The notes under the pieces are model-generated. The model did no database searches, was not told where the DNA came from, and worked only from the letters and a program-made list of their open reading frames with translations. Shown piece after piece: positions 17,027 through 25,313 of a stretch of DNA of 40,411 bases. Source of the DNA: Sphingomonas sp. Leaf20. Its GTDB lineage: Bacteria; Pseudomonadota; Alphaproteobacteria; Sphingomonadales; Sphingomonadaceae. The stretch covers positions 774,631-815,041 of the forward strand of contig NZ_LMKN01000009.1 of NCBI RefSeq assembly GCF_001421535.1, in the 5' to 3' direction. Every line of letters begins with the position of its first letter. Within the stretch, counting starts at the first letter, position 1. The translations under genes were made by a program, and so were the position numbers.

Positions 17027-17038
17027 GTGATCGATCAC
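17027..17038. promoter_or_regulatory. Palindrome GTGATCGATCAC, candidate operator
   Basis: A perfect 12-bp palindrome 117 bp upstream of the halogenase start and 195 bp upstream of the propeller-like gene. It could be a dimeric regulator site, but the only support is symmetry and location. Confidence 0.25.
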
Positions 17039-17092
17039 TCGCGTAGACTGGCAGCGCGCACGCAGCGGGTCAGTCCTTCGGGTCCGTGAAGG

Positions 17093-17151
17093 GACCCACT
17101 TCCAGACACTCGCGGCCGCCAGCGCCCTCCCCACCTTCGGACGTTCGTTCA
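17093..17151 (+). repeat. Intergenic 60-bp directional repeat, copy D
   Basis: Begins GACCCACTTCCAGACACTCG and ends CTTCGGACGTTCGTTCA. Its first bases form the right arm of a short GGGTCC/GGACCC hairpin. Confidence 0.7.
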
Positions 17152-17232
17152 GCCTGAGCACGGAACGTTGTTGCCTTCTCGTTTGGTGAGTCGAAGGTGT
17201 ATTATCCCCGTCCAGAGAAAGGCTGCCGTCTC

Positions 17233-18852
17233 ATGGTACGATATTCATCGCTATTTGGCGTCGCGCTGCTCGCGCTCGCGCCCACCCGAGCGGGCGCGGA
17301 TATGACGGCGACTTACCAGCGGCCTGGTGCGGTAAGCACAGCAGGCGTGCTCACCATAGAGGTCGCGTCAAACGGCGACGTTCGAGCCGGGAACGACGAT
17401 CGCGGCTACTATCTTTGGAAAAACGGCAAAGGATACGAGGTCAGACCCGGGCCGGGCGGCCCGACGGTGATCCGGACGGCGGACACCGCTGCGGCTCGCG
17501 CGGGCATACGTCCCGCGTCGGAGATCATGCAACCCTGGCTGCCGGTCGACACAGTGTCGATCAACGGCCGGAAGGGCACCCGCTACTTCATCAGCGGCGT
17601 TAGCCACAATCCCGGTGCCATGCCGCTGGTCATCAGCCGCGATCCTTCGCTGGCAATACTCGCGGCAGGCCACCGGCGCCTCGCGGCAATGCAGGAGAGC
17701 AACTTCCCGGGCGACGACAGTCCGGAGCGCGTCAGCTTCCGCGAGGTGATCGCGCAGGGTGCTCCGATCGACCTCCTTGGCTCGCAACTGGTCTCGATCA
17801 GCCCCGCCGCCATCCCATCGACGCGCTTCCGCGTTCCGGCCGCCCCTGTGGACGCCGCTCTCGTGCGCGAGCATCAAGCGGCCGTGAGCGCAGCGACGAA
17901 CCCTGCGGCCCCAACTTCGGAGAATATGCTGCGCGGACAGGACCGCTTCATCAAGCGAGCGGTCTGGGCCTCTGATCGCCTGTGGCTGCTTACCGAGCGC
18001 GGCACACTGTCGAGCGTCGCACCGGGAGAGATCAACCGCCGCACTGAGACGACGCCCGGGCTGCCGGCCGACATCTGCGTCGCGGGCGCCGCACTGGTCA
18101 TCCTCGGCGTGGATGGCCAGATGTCCCGCCTCGAGGATCGTTCCTGGCACGCGATGCAACGCCTGGACCTGAACGGGGAAGCGGTTCAGGCTCTGAGCTG
18201 CACCGACCAACGGGTGATTGCGGTGAGCCGGAACCGCCTCGTGGTCAGCGCGGGCGGGCGGCAACGCACCGTCCCCCTCTCGGCGCCGCTCACCGGTCCC
18301 ATCGTACGAACGGCGCCCTTCGATACCGGCACGACCCTGTTGCTGGGGCTCGCGAAGGGAGAGTGGGGTGGCGGCCTCGAGCGCATCGATACAAATACGG
18401 GCGCGGTCAGTGAAGTCCCCGGACTTGGCGGCCCGATCAACGGCGTGGGACCCGAACCTGGCCACCCGGGCTGCGTCGTTGCCACCGTCGGCCTAGTTCA
18501 CTTCTTTCCCAGCGGACAGGTGGTCGAGGCGTGCGGCGACAAGGTCCGACGCCTCTACTACAAACCGTACACAATGCAGAAGAGCTGGCCTGCCGATCCA
18601 CCGAAATTGCCTTTTGAGACAGTGCCCTTCTACGCACTGACGGCCGCTGCCGATGGCTTGTGGGTAGCGGGTGGAGACGGGCTCTACGCGATCACCGCCG
18701 GCCGCCCGATCACTTTCAAAATCATGCCACCGTTCGAGCAGATCGACGGAGTGGATATCAGCTTTGCCGTACCCGGGCTGGCGCTCGTGAGCACTGACAT
18801 CGACGCTCATGTCTCGCTCAGCGGCGGTGCTCCCCTCCTCGTCGCACGCTGA
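17233..18852 (+). CDS. Secreted protein of unknown function, beta-propeller-like C-terminal part
   Basis: 539 residues from ATG 17233, with AGAAAGG about 10 bases upstream and a signal peptide (SLFGVALLALAPTRAGA) directly after. An in-frame start at 17197 would put 12 residues before the signal. Residues about 20-150 resemble an outer-membrane lipoprotein-carrier-like or DUF4412-like sheet (VLTIEVASNGDVRAG, YYLWKNGKGYEV). From about residue 235 there are repeated WASDRLWLLTERGTL, ALSCTDQRVIAVS, FYALTAAADGLWVAGGDGLYAI motifs typical of propeller blades. I do not recognise a family or catalytic residues. It stands alone, between repeat copies D and E. Probably periplasmic or surface exposed. 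Confidence 0.8.
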   Translation: MVRYSSLFGVALLALAPTRAGADMTATYQRPGAVSTAGVLTIEVASNGDVRAGNDDRGYYLWKNGKGYEVRPGPGGPTVIRTADTAAARAGIRPASEIMQPWLPVDTVSINGRKGTRYFISGVSHNPGAMPLVISRDPSLAILAAGHRRLAAMQESNFPGDDSPERVSFREVIAQGAPIDLLGSQLVSISPAAIPSTRFRVPAAPVDAALVREHQAAVSAATNPAAPTSENMLRGQDRFIKRAVWASDRLWLLTERGTLSSVAPGEINRRTETTPGLPADICVAGAALVILGVDGQMSRLEDRSWHAMQRLDLNGEAVQALSCTDQRVIAVSRNRLVVSAGGRQRTVPLSAPLTGPIVRTAPFDTGTTLLLGLAKGEWGGGLERIDTNTGAVSEVPGLGGPINGVGPEPGHPGCVVATVGLVHFFPSGQVVEACGDKVRRLYYKPYTMQKSWPADPPKLPFETVPFYALTAAADGLWVAGGDGLYAITAGRPITFKIMPPFEQIDGVDISFAVPGLALVSTDIDAHVSLSGGAPLLVAR

Positions 18853-18872
18853 ATCACCGCTTCTGCGAACTG

Positions 18873-18931
18873 GACCCAATTGCGGTCATTCACGGCGCCC
18901 TGCCCGCTTCCCAACTCCCGTCATCCTTTCA
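18873..18931 (+). repeat. Intergenic 60-bp directional repeat, copy E
   Basis: Begins GACCCAATTGCGGTCATTCA and continues GCCCGCTTCCCAACTCCCG, ending TCATCCTTTCATT. It is 20 bases after the propeller-like gene stop and is one of the best-conserved copies. The remaining 150 bases to the response regulator 3' end show no gene. Confidence 0.72.
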
Positions 18932-19083
18932 TTTTAATGGTTTGGAGCCACCTATAAACGCAATTTGTTAAACGCTGGGCTGCCATGGGACCATTTAGTA
19001 ACGGTAAGTAAGCGCGCCGTCGCCAATGCCGTGGTAGATACCTCCGACCTTTTTCGTTTTCCATCACCTTACATTGCGTTTGA

Positions 19084-19614
19084 TTAGTCTTTCAAATACT
19101 GATCAATTGCCTCGACTGCCTCATATAAGCGAGCCGCTAAAAGGGGTTCATGGATGCCATCAGCCGTATCGATTTGACCAATTAATTGCGCACGAAGCTT
19201 GCGCAACTCGGCATGGTGGGCGAGTTTGGCAACAGACCGCCCGAGGATAACATCGATTTTTTTGAATGCGCCGATGATCGACGAGCCATCGACTGGCTTC
19301 TCCAATCTAGCGATTTCTTTATATTCTGATGGTACATCCGCGATGTCATTGCCTGTAGCAAAGATGCAGCGGACACCCTGAGCAAGCAGCCGGTCGACGA
19401 CTGGATATACTTTGTGCTCACCAAGGTTAATGTCGAGGATAGCGCTGTCGATACGCTCTCCCCGATCAAGCAAAGCCATTGCCTGATCGACTGACGGTAC
19501 AGGTCCAAGCACGATTGCTCCCGCCCGTGTGAGAGTGCGCTCGATCGCCTCGGCAACAACATACTCATCCTCGACCACGAGTATGCGCTGGTCCTCCATC
19601 AGCATCTCAGCCAT
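19084..19614 (-). CDS. Response regulator with receiver domain and short helical C-terminus
   Basis: 176 residues from ATG 19614, chosen because GGAGGAC lies about 8 bases upstream on the minus strand. The receiver domain (about 8-122) has the acidic pair in VVEDE, phospho-acceptor D61 in SAILDINLG, T87 in FATGND and K106 in RLEKPVD. The last 50 residues are helical (LRKLRAQLIGQ, LLAARLYEAVEAIDQYL) with no DNA-binding domain, so output is probably through protein contact. It overlaps the HWE kinase gene by 8 bp and is its obvious partner. The longer reading from 19728 has no support. GC content here is lower than in the neighbouring loci. Confidence 0.92.
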   Translation of the reverse strand: MAEMLMEDQRILVVEDEYVVAEAIERTLTRAGAIVLGPVPSVDQAMALLDRGERIDSAILDINLGEHKVYPVVDRLLAQGVRCIFATGNDIADVPSEYKEIARLEKPVDGSSIIGAFKKIDVILGRSVAKLAHHAELRKLRAQLIGQIDTADGIHEPLLAARLYEAVEAIDQYLKD

Positions 19615-20743
19615 CTTGCCCGTCCTCCAGCGTCCGGCGAGATACGACCGGCACGGCAATCGTACAGTGCACACCGTCTTCGACAAAAGCATAATGTGTC
19701 TTGGCGCCAAGCTGGTACGGCAGCGCACGTTCTATCAGTTGACGACCGTACCCCCCCGTGGGTGGTATAGTGCTCGGGTGTGAGATCTTCACGCCGCTCT
19801 CACGCCAGTCAACGTGGAGCCATGGAACGCCATCTTTTTCCGTATCCACGTGCCATGTGATCGTAAGCAAACCTCCGTCTGCTCCCAAGGCGCCATATTT
19901 GACGGCGTTGGTGCCAAGCTCATGTAGAGCAAGGGCCACGCTTTGAACCGCACGCGAACGTAGCGGGACATCAGGCGGGCCTGCCAATATGAGATGATCG
20001 TCACCTCCCTTCCGGCCGATGGCACCAAGCGCAACGAGCTCGGCACGCAAGAGGTCCTCGAAGTTTACTCGTTGGCCCGCCGTAGCATACGACAGCATCT
20101 TCTGAACGCGGGATAAAGCGGAGAGGCGGTCGTTGAAGCCGCGCTCAAACTCTTGAAGCGACGAGGCACCATCCAGCATCCGAGCGGCAATTGAACTTAT
20201 GACAGCGATAAGGTTGCGTGTTCTGTGCTGCAGCTCGGCAACCATCACGACCTGCCGCTGTTCACTTTCTCGTAACGAGTCTGCGCTGCGCTTTAACGTA
20301 TTGAGATCGCTGATCACACTTGCCTGCCCGGTCAAGTTACCTTGCTCATCGCGGACCGGAACCGCAGCAACCCGGACCCAGATAGCCCGCTGGTCGTCAT
20401 CGGTGAATAGCATCTCCTGCCCAGGCGTGACGCATTCTCCGCGGTTGGCACGCGCACCTGGAAACTCGTCTGGGCGTAACAGTCGCCCATCATTGCTCCA
20501 CGCTTGCCATCTCGCTACGCGATCCGGATCTCTGGAGGGCATCAAGCCGGTGGGACAGAAGTGCTGATACTGTGAATTGGACGCTAAAATCCGCCCGTTC
20601 ATGTCCAGCGTAGCAACGCCCGCAGGCACGCTTTCCAGCATTGCCGCAAACCGAGCCTCACTCTGGTGACGAGCAGCCTCCGACTCTGCTAAGCGACGGC
20701 GTAAGTCGGCGATTGTTGCTGCATCATCCATATTACGTTCCAT
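19607..20743 (-). CDS. HWE-family sensor histidine kinase with PAS domain
   Basis: About 378 residues from ATG 20743; an ATG at 20731 with GGAA upstream is an alternative. An N-terminal coiled stretch (DLRRRLAESEAARHQSEARF) leads to a PAS domain (about 33-150: MLESVPAGVATLDMNGRILASN, WVRVAAVPVRDEQGN). The HWE kinase core has phospho-acceptor H173 in AELQHRTRNLIAVI, the N-box HELGTNAVKYGAL (about 285) and the WRE motif. GYGRQLIERALPYQL is the last ATP-lid segment. No transmembrane segments, so a cytoplasmic sensor, perhaps of light or redox, though no flavin Cys is obvious. Co-transcribed with the response regulator and divergent from a PAS/winged-helix gene. Confidence 0.92.
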   Translation of the reverse strand: MERNMDDAATIADLRRRLAESEAARHQSEARFAAMLESVPAGVATLDMNGRILASNSQYQHFCPTGLMPSRDPDRVARWQAWSNDGRLLRPDEFPGARANRGECVTPGQEMLFTDDDQRAIWVRVAAVPVRDEQGNLTGQASVISDLNTLKRSADSLRESEQRQVVMVAELQHRTRNLIAVISSIAARMLDGASSLQEFERGFNDRLSALSRVQKMLSYATAGQRVNFEDLLRAELVALGAIGRKGGDDHLILAGPPDVPLRSRAVQSVALALHELGTNAVKYGALGADGGLLTITWHVDTEKDGVPWLHVDWRESGVKISHPSTIPPTGGYGRQLIERALPYQLGAKTHYAFVEDGVHCTIAVPVVSRRTLEDGQDG

Positions 20744-20757
20744 GCATAATGGTTGTC

Positions 20758-20784
20758 GATGCACCAAGAATAGTTGGCTGCATC
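20758..20784. promoter_or_regulatory. Imperfect inverted repeat near the HWE kinase start
   Basis: GATGCACCAA (20758-20767) is mirrored by TTGG-C-TGCATC (20774-20784) around a 6-base centre. It lies just upstream of the kinase start in the 214-bp divergent region shared with the PAS/winged-helix gene, so it could be an operator for either. Confidence 0.3.
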
Positions 20785-20957
20785 AGCCATTCTTCGTGGA
20801 AAGCGCCGAGCCATGGGCTTGATGTCCACCCTTAACCCTCCCCGATCCACGTGCAGATATTCACCAATCGGAAAGCCATCAATCGGCACCGCGAGTCCCT
20901 TGCATACAAGTCAAAATTATATATTTCGACCGATGAACGTATCGTGGTTAGGTGATG

Positions 20958-21653
20958 ATGCCGGCAGGTCATTGCGTTTCTTCCGTCGAGGGAGTCATCC
21001 TGAACGCGGATCAAGGTTTTCTCGATCTGCTACAGCGTCCCGTTGACGAAGTAATTGGCGTTTCGTACCGCCAGATTACCGATGCTCGCGACCTGGATCG
21101 AAGCGCAGACATGCTTGCTGCGCTTAAGGATGGCGCAGCTCCTGTACGATTACAAAAACGCTACTTGCGGCCAGATGGCAGCTCCGTTGCAGCAAATCTC
21201 CTGGTTACCCGCTTCGACAATCCCGACCGATTAATAAGTACGCTATTTTGGCACGAAAACGGCCGCCCATTGCCGCCAGCAAGGCTTTGGGAAGCAGCAC
21301 TTCGGATACGCCATGTCCATGACGCGCGAGTCTCACTGTTCGGCGCGGATCTGAGCAGTGACCCTATAGGTTCGCTACTTATCGGCATTTATTTAGCGGA
21401 AGCAGAAGGTCGTGTTATCAGGTTGGTCGATATTGCAACGTATGCTAACATACCACTGTCAGTCAGCGAACGCTGGATTAAGGTGCTGCAGCAACGTGGC
21501 GTTCTTGAAGACCGGGACGCTAAGGCCGAGATTACATTCACGCAATCGGGTTCGAACAAGGTAGAAGCGATGCTGGCTACTGTTTATGAAGCCCCCGGTT
21601 CAACGGCGATGATTATTGATAGCCATAATCAAGGCAACGCCAGCTTTTGGTAA
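20958..21653 (+). CDS. PAS-domain protein with C-terminal winged-helix (MarR-like) region
   Basis: About 231 residues. Three consecutive in-frame starts exist (GTG 20952, ATG 20955, ATG 20958); 20958 has the best spacing to TTAGG. Residues about 8-100 are PAS-like (GVILNADQGFLDLLQRPVDEVIGVSYRQI, KRYLRPDGSSVAANLLVTRF). Residues about 135-205 look like a winged helix (LLIGIYLAEAEGRVIRLVDIATYANIPLSVSERWIKVLQQRGVLEDR). The combination suggests a sensor-regulator in one chain. Divergent from the HWE kinase pair, hence possibly its target or regulator. AT-rich codons near the 3' end set it apart from neighbouring loci. Confidence 0.82.
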   Translation: MPAGHCVSSVEGVILNADQGFLDLLQRPVDEVIGVSYRQITDARDLDRSADMLAALKDGAAPVRLQKRYLRPDGSSVAANLLVTRFDNPDRLISTLFWHENGRPLPPARLWEAALRIRHVHDARVSLFGADLSSDPIGSLLIGIYLAEAEGRVIRLVDIATYANIPLSVSERWIKVLQQRGVLEDRDAKAEITFTQSGSNKVEAMLATVYEAPGSTAMIIDSHNQGNASFW

Positions 21654-21962
21654 TCATATTCAACTGATTTATATTCCTTATCAGCACTTTCGCTGGCTTA
21701 GCATAGTTTGACCCATAACCGCTCATTCATAGCACCCGGCCCGCTTCCCAACTTCAGACATTCATTCATGTCTGGAGTAGAGGCGATGCCGCCGACATTC
21801 CTTCCCCTTCAACCTTCTGCACGATGCATTTTGGAAGCGATCTGACGCGAGTTTCGGTTGGTCGGATCAACGTCATCCAGCTTGGCGTCCAACGCAGCAA
21901 ATCCATAGACAGCTACCGTTCAACGTGTATTGTTCGAGCATTACACCAAGGAGACCTGCTGC
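21654..21962. other. Intergenic region carrying repeat copy F
   Basis: About 310 bases. It contains repeat copy F and, close to the next gene, AAGGAGA (21948-21954) that sets the DUF5694 start. I see no gene or clear promoter in the rest. Confidence 0.5.
21710..21769 (+). repeat. Intergenic 60-bp directional repeat, copy F
   Basis: Begins GACCCATAACCGCTCATTCA, continues CCCGCTTCCCAACTTCAG and ends ACATTCATTCAT. It starts 57 bases after the PAS/winged-helix gene stop. Confidence 0.72.
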
Positions 21963-22799
21963 ATGCTGCTACCTATACTTGCTGCGGCAGCAACACCTGC
22001 GATTGCTGCTGAACCACTGCGACCGGTCCAAGTGATGGTGCTGGGTAGCTATCACTTCGGCAACCCTGGTCGTGACAAGGTGAATGCCCACGTCGATGAT
22101 GTCACTACGCCGCAGCGCCAGCGCGAACTGGAAGCACTGGCTGATGCCATTGCAGCGTTTAAACCAACACGGGTCATGGTTGAGGCGCAACGCCCGGGCC
22201 CGACCTATGATGTGATGGACTTCGCAACGTTTACCCCAAGCCTGCTCAAGACCGGCCGGGACGAGAGGATTCAGATCAGTTACCGCATCGCTGAGCGCGC
22301 CGGCCTTCGGTCCGTTCAAGGTATCGACGAGCAACCCGACAAGGGCGAACCGGACTATTTCCCGATCAGCCGGGTCGAAGCTTATGCAAAAGCTCACGGG
22401 CAGAAGGCCTGTCTCGACGCCGCCTTTGCGACGGTCCAAGCGTCTGCCAAGAAGTTTGAGGCTGAGCAGGCAACCACCAGCATACCGCGTACGCTGATCC
22501 GCTATAATGACCCCTCCACGCCCATGGGTGGACAGGATTCATACTACTCCCTGCTCCGACTTGGCGACGGTAACGAGCAGCCCGGCGCAGATCTGAATGC
22601 CATGTGGTACCTGCGCAATGATAAGATTTTCGCCAAGCTCATCAACGTGGCCAAACCAGGCGATCGCGTCCTCGTCGTGTATGGGGCTGGTCACGGGTAC
22701 TGGCTGCGACACTTCGCCTCAACGACGCCGGGCTACAGTTCGATTGACGTCAGGCCCTATCTTGAGAAGGCCGCCAGCAAATTAGCGGCGCCGAGATGA
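21963..22799 (+). CDS. DUF5694-family secreted protein (TraB/ChaN/EreA-like fold)
   Basis: 278 residues from ATG 21963, with AAGGAGA 8 bases upstream. A short signal peptide (LLPILAAAATPAIA) precedes VMVLGSYHFGNPGRD, whose GSYH motif resembles the GxxH of the TraB/TIKI/ChaN superfamily. Then come TRVMVEAQRP (a conserved Glu) and near the C-terminus VLVVYGAGHGYWLRHF, the second conserved His motif. Members of this superfamily are metal-dependent hydrolases or peptidases, but DUF5694 itself is uncharacterised as far as I know. It overlaps the S41 peptidase gene by 4 bp (ATGA), so the two are translationally coupled. Periplasmic location is likely. Confidence 0.85.
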   Translation: MLLPILAAAATPAIAAEPLRPVQVMVLGSYHFGNPGRDKVNAHVDDVTTPQRQRELEALADAIAAFKPTRVMVEAQRPGPTYDVMDFATFTPSLLKTGRDERIQISYRIAERAGLRSVQGIDEQPDKGEPDYFPISRVEAYAKAHGQKACLDAAFATVQASAKKFEAEQATTSIPRTLIRYNDPSTPMGGQDSYYSLLRLGDGNEQPGADLNAMWYLRNDKIFAKLINVAKPGDRVLVVYGAGHGYWLRHFASTTPGYSSIDVRPYLEKAASKLAAPR

Positions 22800-24241
22800 A
22801 CCTGTCGCTCCTTGCCATACCAACGGCGGCTCTGCTGATCGGTGCGACTGACCTGCCCCGCGACTGGGCAGCGACCTTGCGGACGGACGCTCAGGCCTAT
22901 CACGATCAGATCGCCGACAATCACCCTGGCCCCTACAACAAGCTCGACCCCGTCTTTGCGCGGCACAACGATGCCAGCTTGGCTTTCGCCTTGCGCCGCG
23001 CTGCGACCGTTCGAGACTATCCGGGATATCTGTGGGCAATGCGCGGTTACGTGGCGAGCTTCAACGATGGACATGTCGCGCTCGACGTCGACCAGCCAGC
23101 CGCCCTGCCGATCCGCTGGCCCGGCTTCCTGACGGGCTTTGAAGGCGCCGGACGTCAGGTCGTGATGACCCGAGCAGATGACGCTGTCCTGCCGCTCGGA
23201 GCAGTACTCGTAAGCTGCGATGGCATTGATGCCCAACGCCTGGCTACCCGCAACGTCGGTGCTTTCCGCGGCAGGTGGGAACTGGTCAGCCAGCGAGCAA
23301 TCAATGGTGGTCGATTGTTTCTCGACGCCACTAACCCTTACATCAAGCGTCCAGTCCGCTGCCGTTTCAAGGTCGATGGCAAGCCAAAGGATGTGACGCT
23401 CAGCTGGCGCGATCTGCCTGAGGCAGACTTCGACACTCGGTTTGCCGCCACTGCCCCGCGGGCGCATCCGGAGTTCGCGGCTCGAACCCTTACTGACGGC
23501 ACGCGCTGGTTTTCGCTTCCCGGCTTCAACGGTGACCCCGACAGCGCTGATGCCAGGTCCCTTACGCCAATGATCAAATCGATGAAAAGGGACGCCATCG
23601 CGATCGCAGCCGCACCGCGCATCGTGCTAGACCTTCGAGGCAATGGCGGTGGATCGTCCGACTGGTCGTATCAGATTGCGGCTATTCTCTGGGGCCAGGC
23701 TGCGGTGAATGCGCTTCCATCAGGATCGGAAGGGGTCGACTGGCGCGCTTCGGCTGGAAACATTGCCACGCTCGAAGGCTATCGTACCGCCTGGCAGCAT
23801 TCCGCCGATGTTTCGCAGGCGGCGAGAGACTGGGCCGATCGCACAGCGAAAGGCATGACATCTGCCCGCGCGCTCGGGCAGGCGCTCTGGCGTGAGGTCG
23901 ATGCCGACGAAGCGAAGCCAGCGGCAACCGGCGCTGCTCCCGTGCTGAAGGGGCGTGTGTTCGTGCTGACGGACTGGGGATGCGGATCGGCATGTCTTGA
24001 TGCGGTCGATCTATGGACCGCATTAGGCGGCATTCATGTCGGGCAGGAGACCAGCGCTGACTCGCTTTATATGGACGTACGGCAAGTCGCTCTGCCCAGC
24101 GGCTTTGCCCGGGCCGTCATTCCGATGAAGGTGTATCGCGGCAGAAAACGTGGCTCGAACGTCCCGGCCAGGCCAGCACACGCTTACACGGGTGATATGC
24201 GTAATACTAATCAGCTCGAGCGCTGGATCACTGACCTTTAG
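22796..24241 (+). CDS. S41-family peptidase-like protein
   Basis: 481 residues. A signal peptide (MNLSLLAIPTAALLIGA) is followed by a helical N-terminal domain. The S41 core includes RIVLDLRGNGGGSSDWSYQ (about 277-295), VFVLTDWGCGSACLDAVDLW with the likely nucleophilic Ser near 397, and GQETSADSLYMDVRQVALPSG. The Asp/Asn-Gly-Gly substrate-binding loop and the Ser motif are both present, as in tail-specific and tricorn-like peptidases. The Lys of the usual Ser-Lys dyad is not obvious to me. No PDZ domain is evident. Coupled to the DUF5694 gene upstream. Probably a periplasmic endopeptidase. Confidence 0.85.
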   Translation: MNLSLLAIPTAALLIGATDLPRDWAATLRTDAQAYHDQIADNHPGPYNKLDPVFARHNDASLAFALRRAATVRDYPGYLWAMRGYVASFNDGHVALDVDQPAALPIRWPGFLTGFEGAGRQVVMTRADDAVLPLGAVLVSCDGIDAQRLATRNVGAFRGRWELVSQRAINGGRLFLDATNPYIKRPVRCRFKVDGKPKDVTLSWRDLPEADFDTRFAATAPRAHPEFAARTLTDGTRWFSLPGFNGDPDSADARSLTPMIKSMKRDAIAIAAAPRIVLDLRGNGGGSSDWSYQIAAILWGQAAVNALPSGSEGVDWRASAGNIATLEGYRTAWQHSADVSQAARDWADRTAKGMTSARALGQALWREVDADEAKPAATGAAPVLKGRVFVLTDWGCGSACLDAVDLWTALGGIHVGQETSADSLYMDVRQVALPSGFARAVIPMKVYRGRKRGSNVPARPAHAYTGDMRNTNQLERWITDL

Positions 24242-24315
24242 CCTGGAATAGTAAATACCAGCGTCTATTGGACTGCTTCGATGGGCGAGTGTCGTACCGC
24301 GAAAAGGGCATTATC

Positions 24316-25185
24316 TTGAAAAGGTTATTATCGGCTGCGTTGCTCATTAGTTTAGCGTCTGGAGCGAATGCTGCCCCAAACGGTCCGGTGCGGCTGCCGT
24401 TGGAAAGCTACCGCAAAGGCGTAGCGGCACGAGTGAAGGTGGCCGGACGGGAGCGCCTATTTCAACTCGACACAGCAGGCGGACTGACGGTGCTCTCACC
24501 AGCGCTGGCGAAGGAAATGAACTGCCAACCCTGGGGATCAATTACCGGCTTTCATATGACCGGCACAAAGATCACCGCCCCACGTTGCGACAATGTTGCA
24601 ATCCACTGGAAGAACCAGACGCTACAGAGCCCTGTTGCAATCGTCATGGACGTGGGGTCTCCCGACACACCGATCGATGGCCTGCTTGCCCTCGACGCAT
24701 TCGCTGGGCGCACTGTCACGATCGATTTCGCAGGTCGTGAACTCACGTTGGAAACACCTGAGAGCACGGCTAGGCGCAGGGCGGATGCAGTGGAGCTTCC
24801 GGCAAGTCTGGCTCGTGAGATTGGCGGTCTGGCGCTGTCTGTTTTCATCGACGTCCCCACCGAACGTGGACCGGTGCGCCTTGAGTTGGACAGCGGCAAC
24901 GGTGGCACAATCCTGGTCGCGCCAAAACTCCTTCCTTTATTCGGCTTGAAGAAGGTTACTGGCGAGGGGCCGCAACAGGGCCGCTTCCAGATCGCCCCCA
25001 ATGTCGAAGCGTCCGGGATGATCTTCAGCCCCGACATCGTGATCGATGGAAACCTTGGCATGCCGTTTCTGAAAGATTGGGTGGTCACCATGGATCTTGC
25101 CCGAGGACGGGTTTGGCTCAAACACAGTGCCGTTGCAGCACCCGCCGGCATGGGGGCCCCGCCGCCAGTGAAACCCGCGGGGTAA
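24316..25185 (+). CDS. Pepsin/retropepsin-like aspartic protease family protein, paralogue 1
   Basis: 289 residues from an inferred TTG start at 24316, which has AAAAGGG 8 bases upstream and opens directly into a signal peptide (KRLLSAALLISLASGANA). The reading from ATG 24268 would put 16 residues before the signal. Two lobes each carry an aspartic motif: LFQLDTAGG (D52) and LELDSGNGG (D about 191), followed by IDGNLGMPFLKDWVVTMDLARGRVWL at the end, the typical final strand of such proteins. DTA replaces the usual DTG in the first lobe. A tandem paralogue follows. Probably a periplasmic peptidase or a peptide-binding relative. Confidence 0.82.
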   Translation: MKRLLSAALLISLASGANAAPNGPVRLPLESYRKGVAARVKVAGRERLFQLDTAGGLTVLSPALAKEMNCQPWGSITGFHMTGTKITAPRCDNVAIHWKNQTLQSPVAIVMDVGSPDTPIDGLLALDAFAGRTVTIDFAGRELTLETPESTARRRADAVELPASLAREIGGLALSVFIDVPTERGPVRLELDSGNGGTILVAPKLLPLFGLKKVTGEGPQQGRFQIAPNVEASGMIFSPDIVIDGNLGMPFLKDWVVTMDLARGRVWLKHSAVAAPAGMGAPPPVKPAG

Positions 25186-25246
25186 GGGGAAATCAAAGTC
25201 GCAAGCGAAAACGCTACGGGCACCGCGCTCGTGAACTTGGCGGCTT

Positions 25247-25270
25247 ACATTCGGACGTTTGCGAGCTTCC
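25247..25270 (+). repeat. Truncated repeat fragment, possible copy G
   Basis: ACATTCGGACGTT is identical to 13 bases of repeat copy B and is followed by GCGAGCTTCC. The GACCCA opening and the GTTCATTCA ending are missing. It lies between the two aspartic-protease-like genes. Confidence 0.28.
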
Positions 25271-25313
25271 GAGCATAGCGTCGGTCGCGAGCCAATGAAC
25301 AAAGGGGATGCTA

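Larger units (their letters stand above)
16911..17232. other. Divergent intergenic region between halogenase and propeller-like gene
   Basis: About 320 bases. It holds a perfect 12-bp palindrome (17027-17038), a GGGTCC/GGACCC hairpin (17080-17097) overlapping the start of repeat copy D, and copy D itself. Promoters for both flanking genes must lie here, but I see no clear -35/-10 pair. Confidence 0.5.

Noticed and set aside
17080..17097. GGGTCC/GGACCC hairpin as a terminator
   Set aside because: It lies upstream of both flanking genes, has no T tract and overlaps the repeat start; probably incidental.
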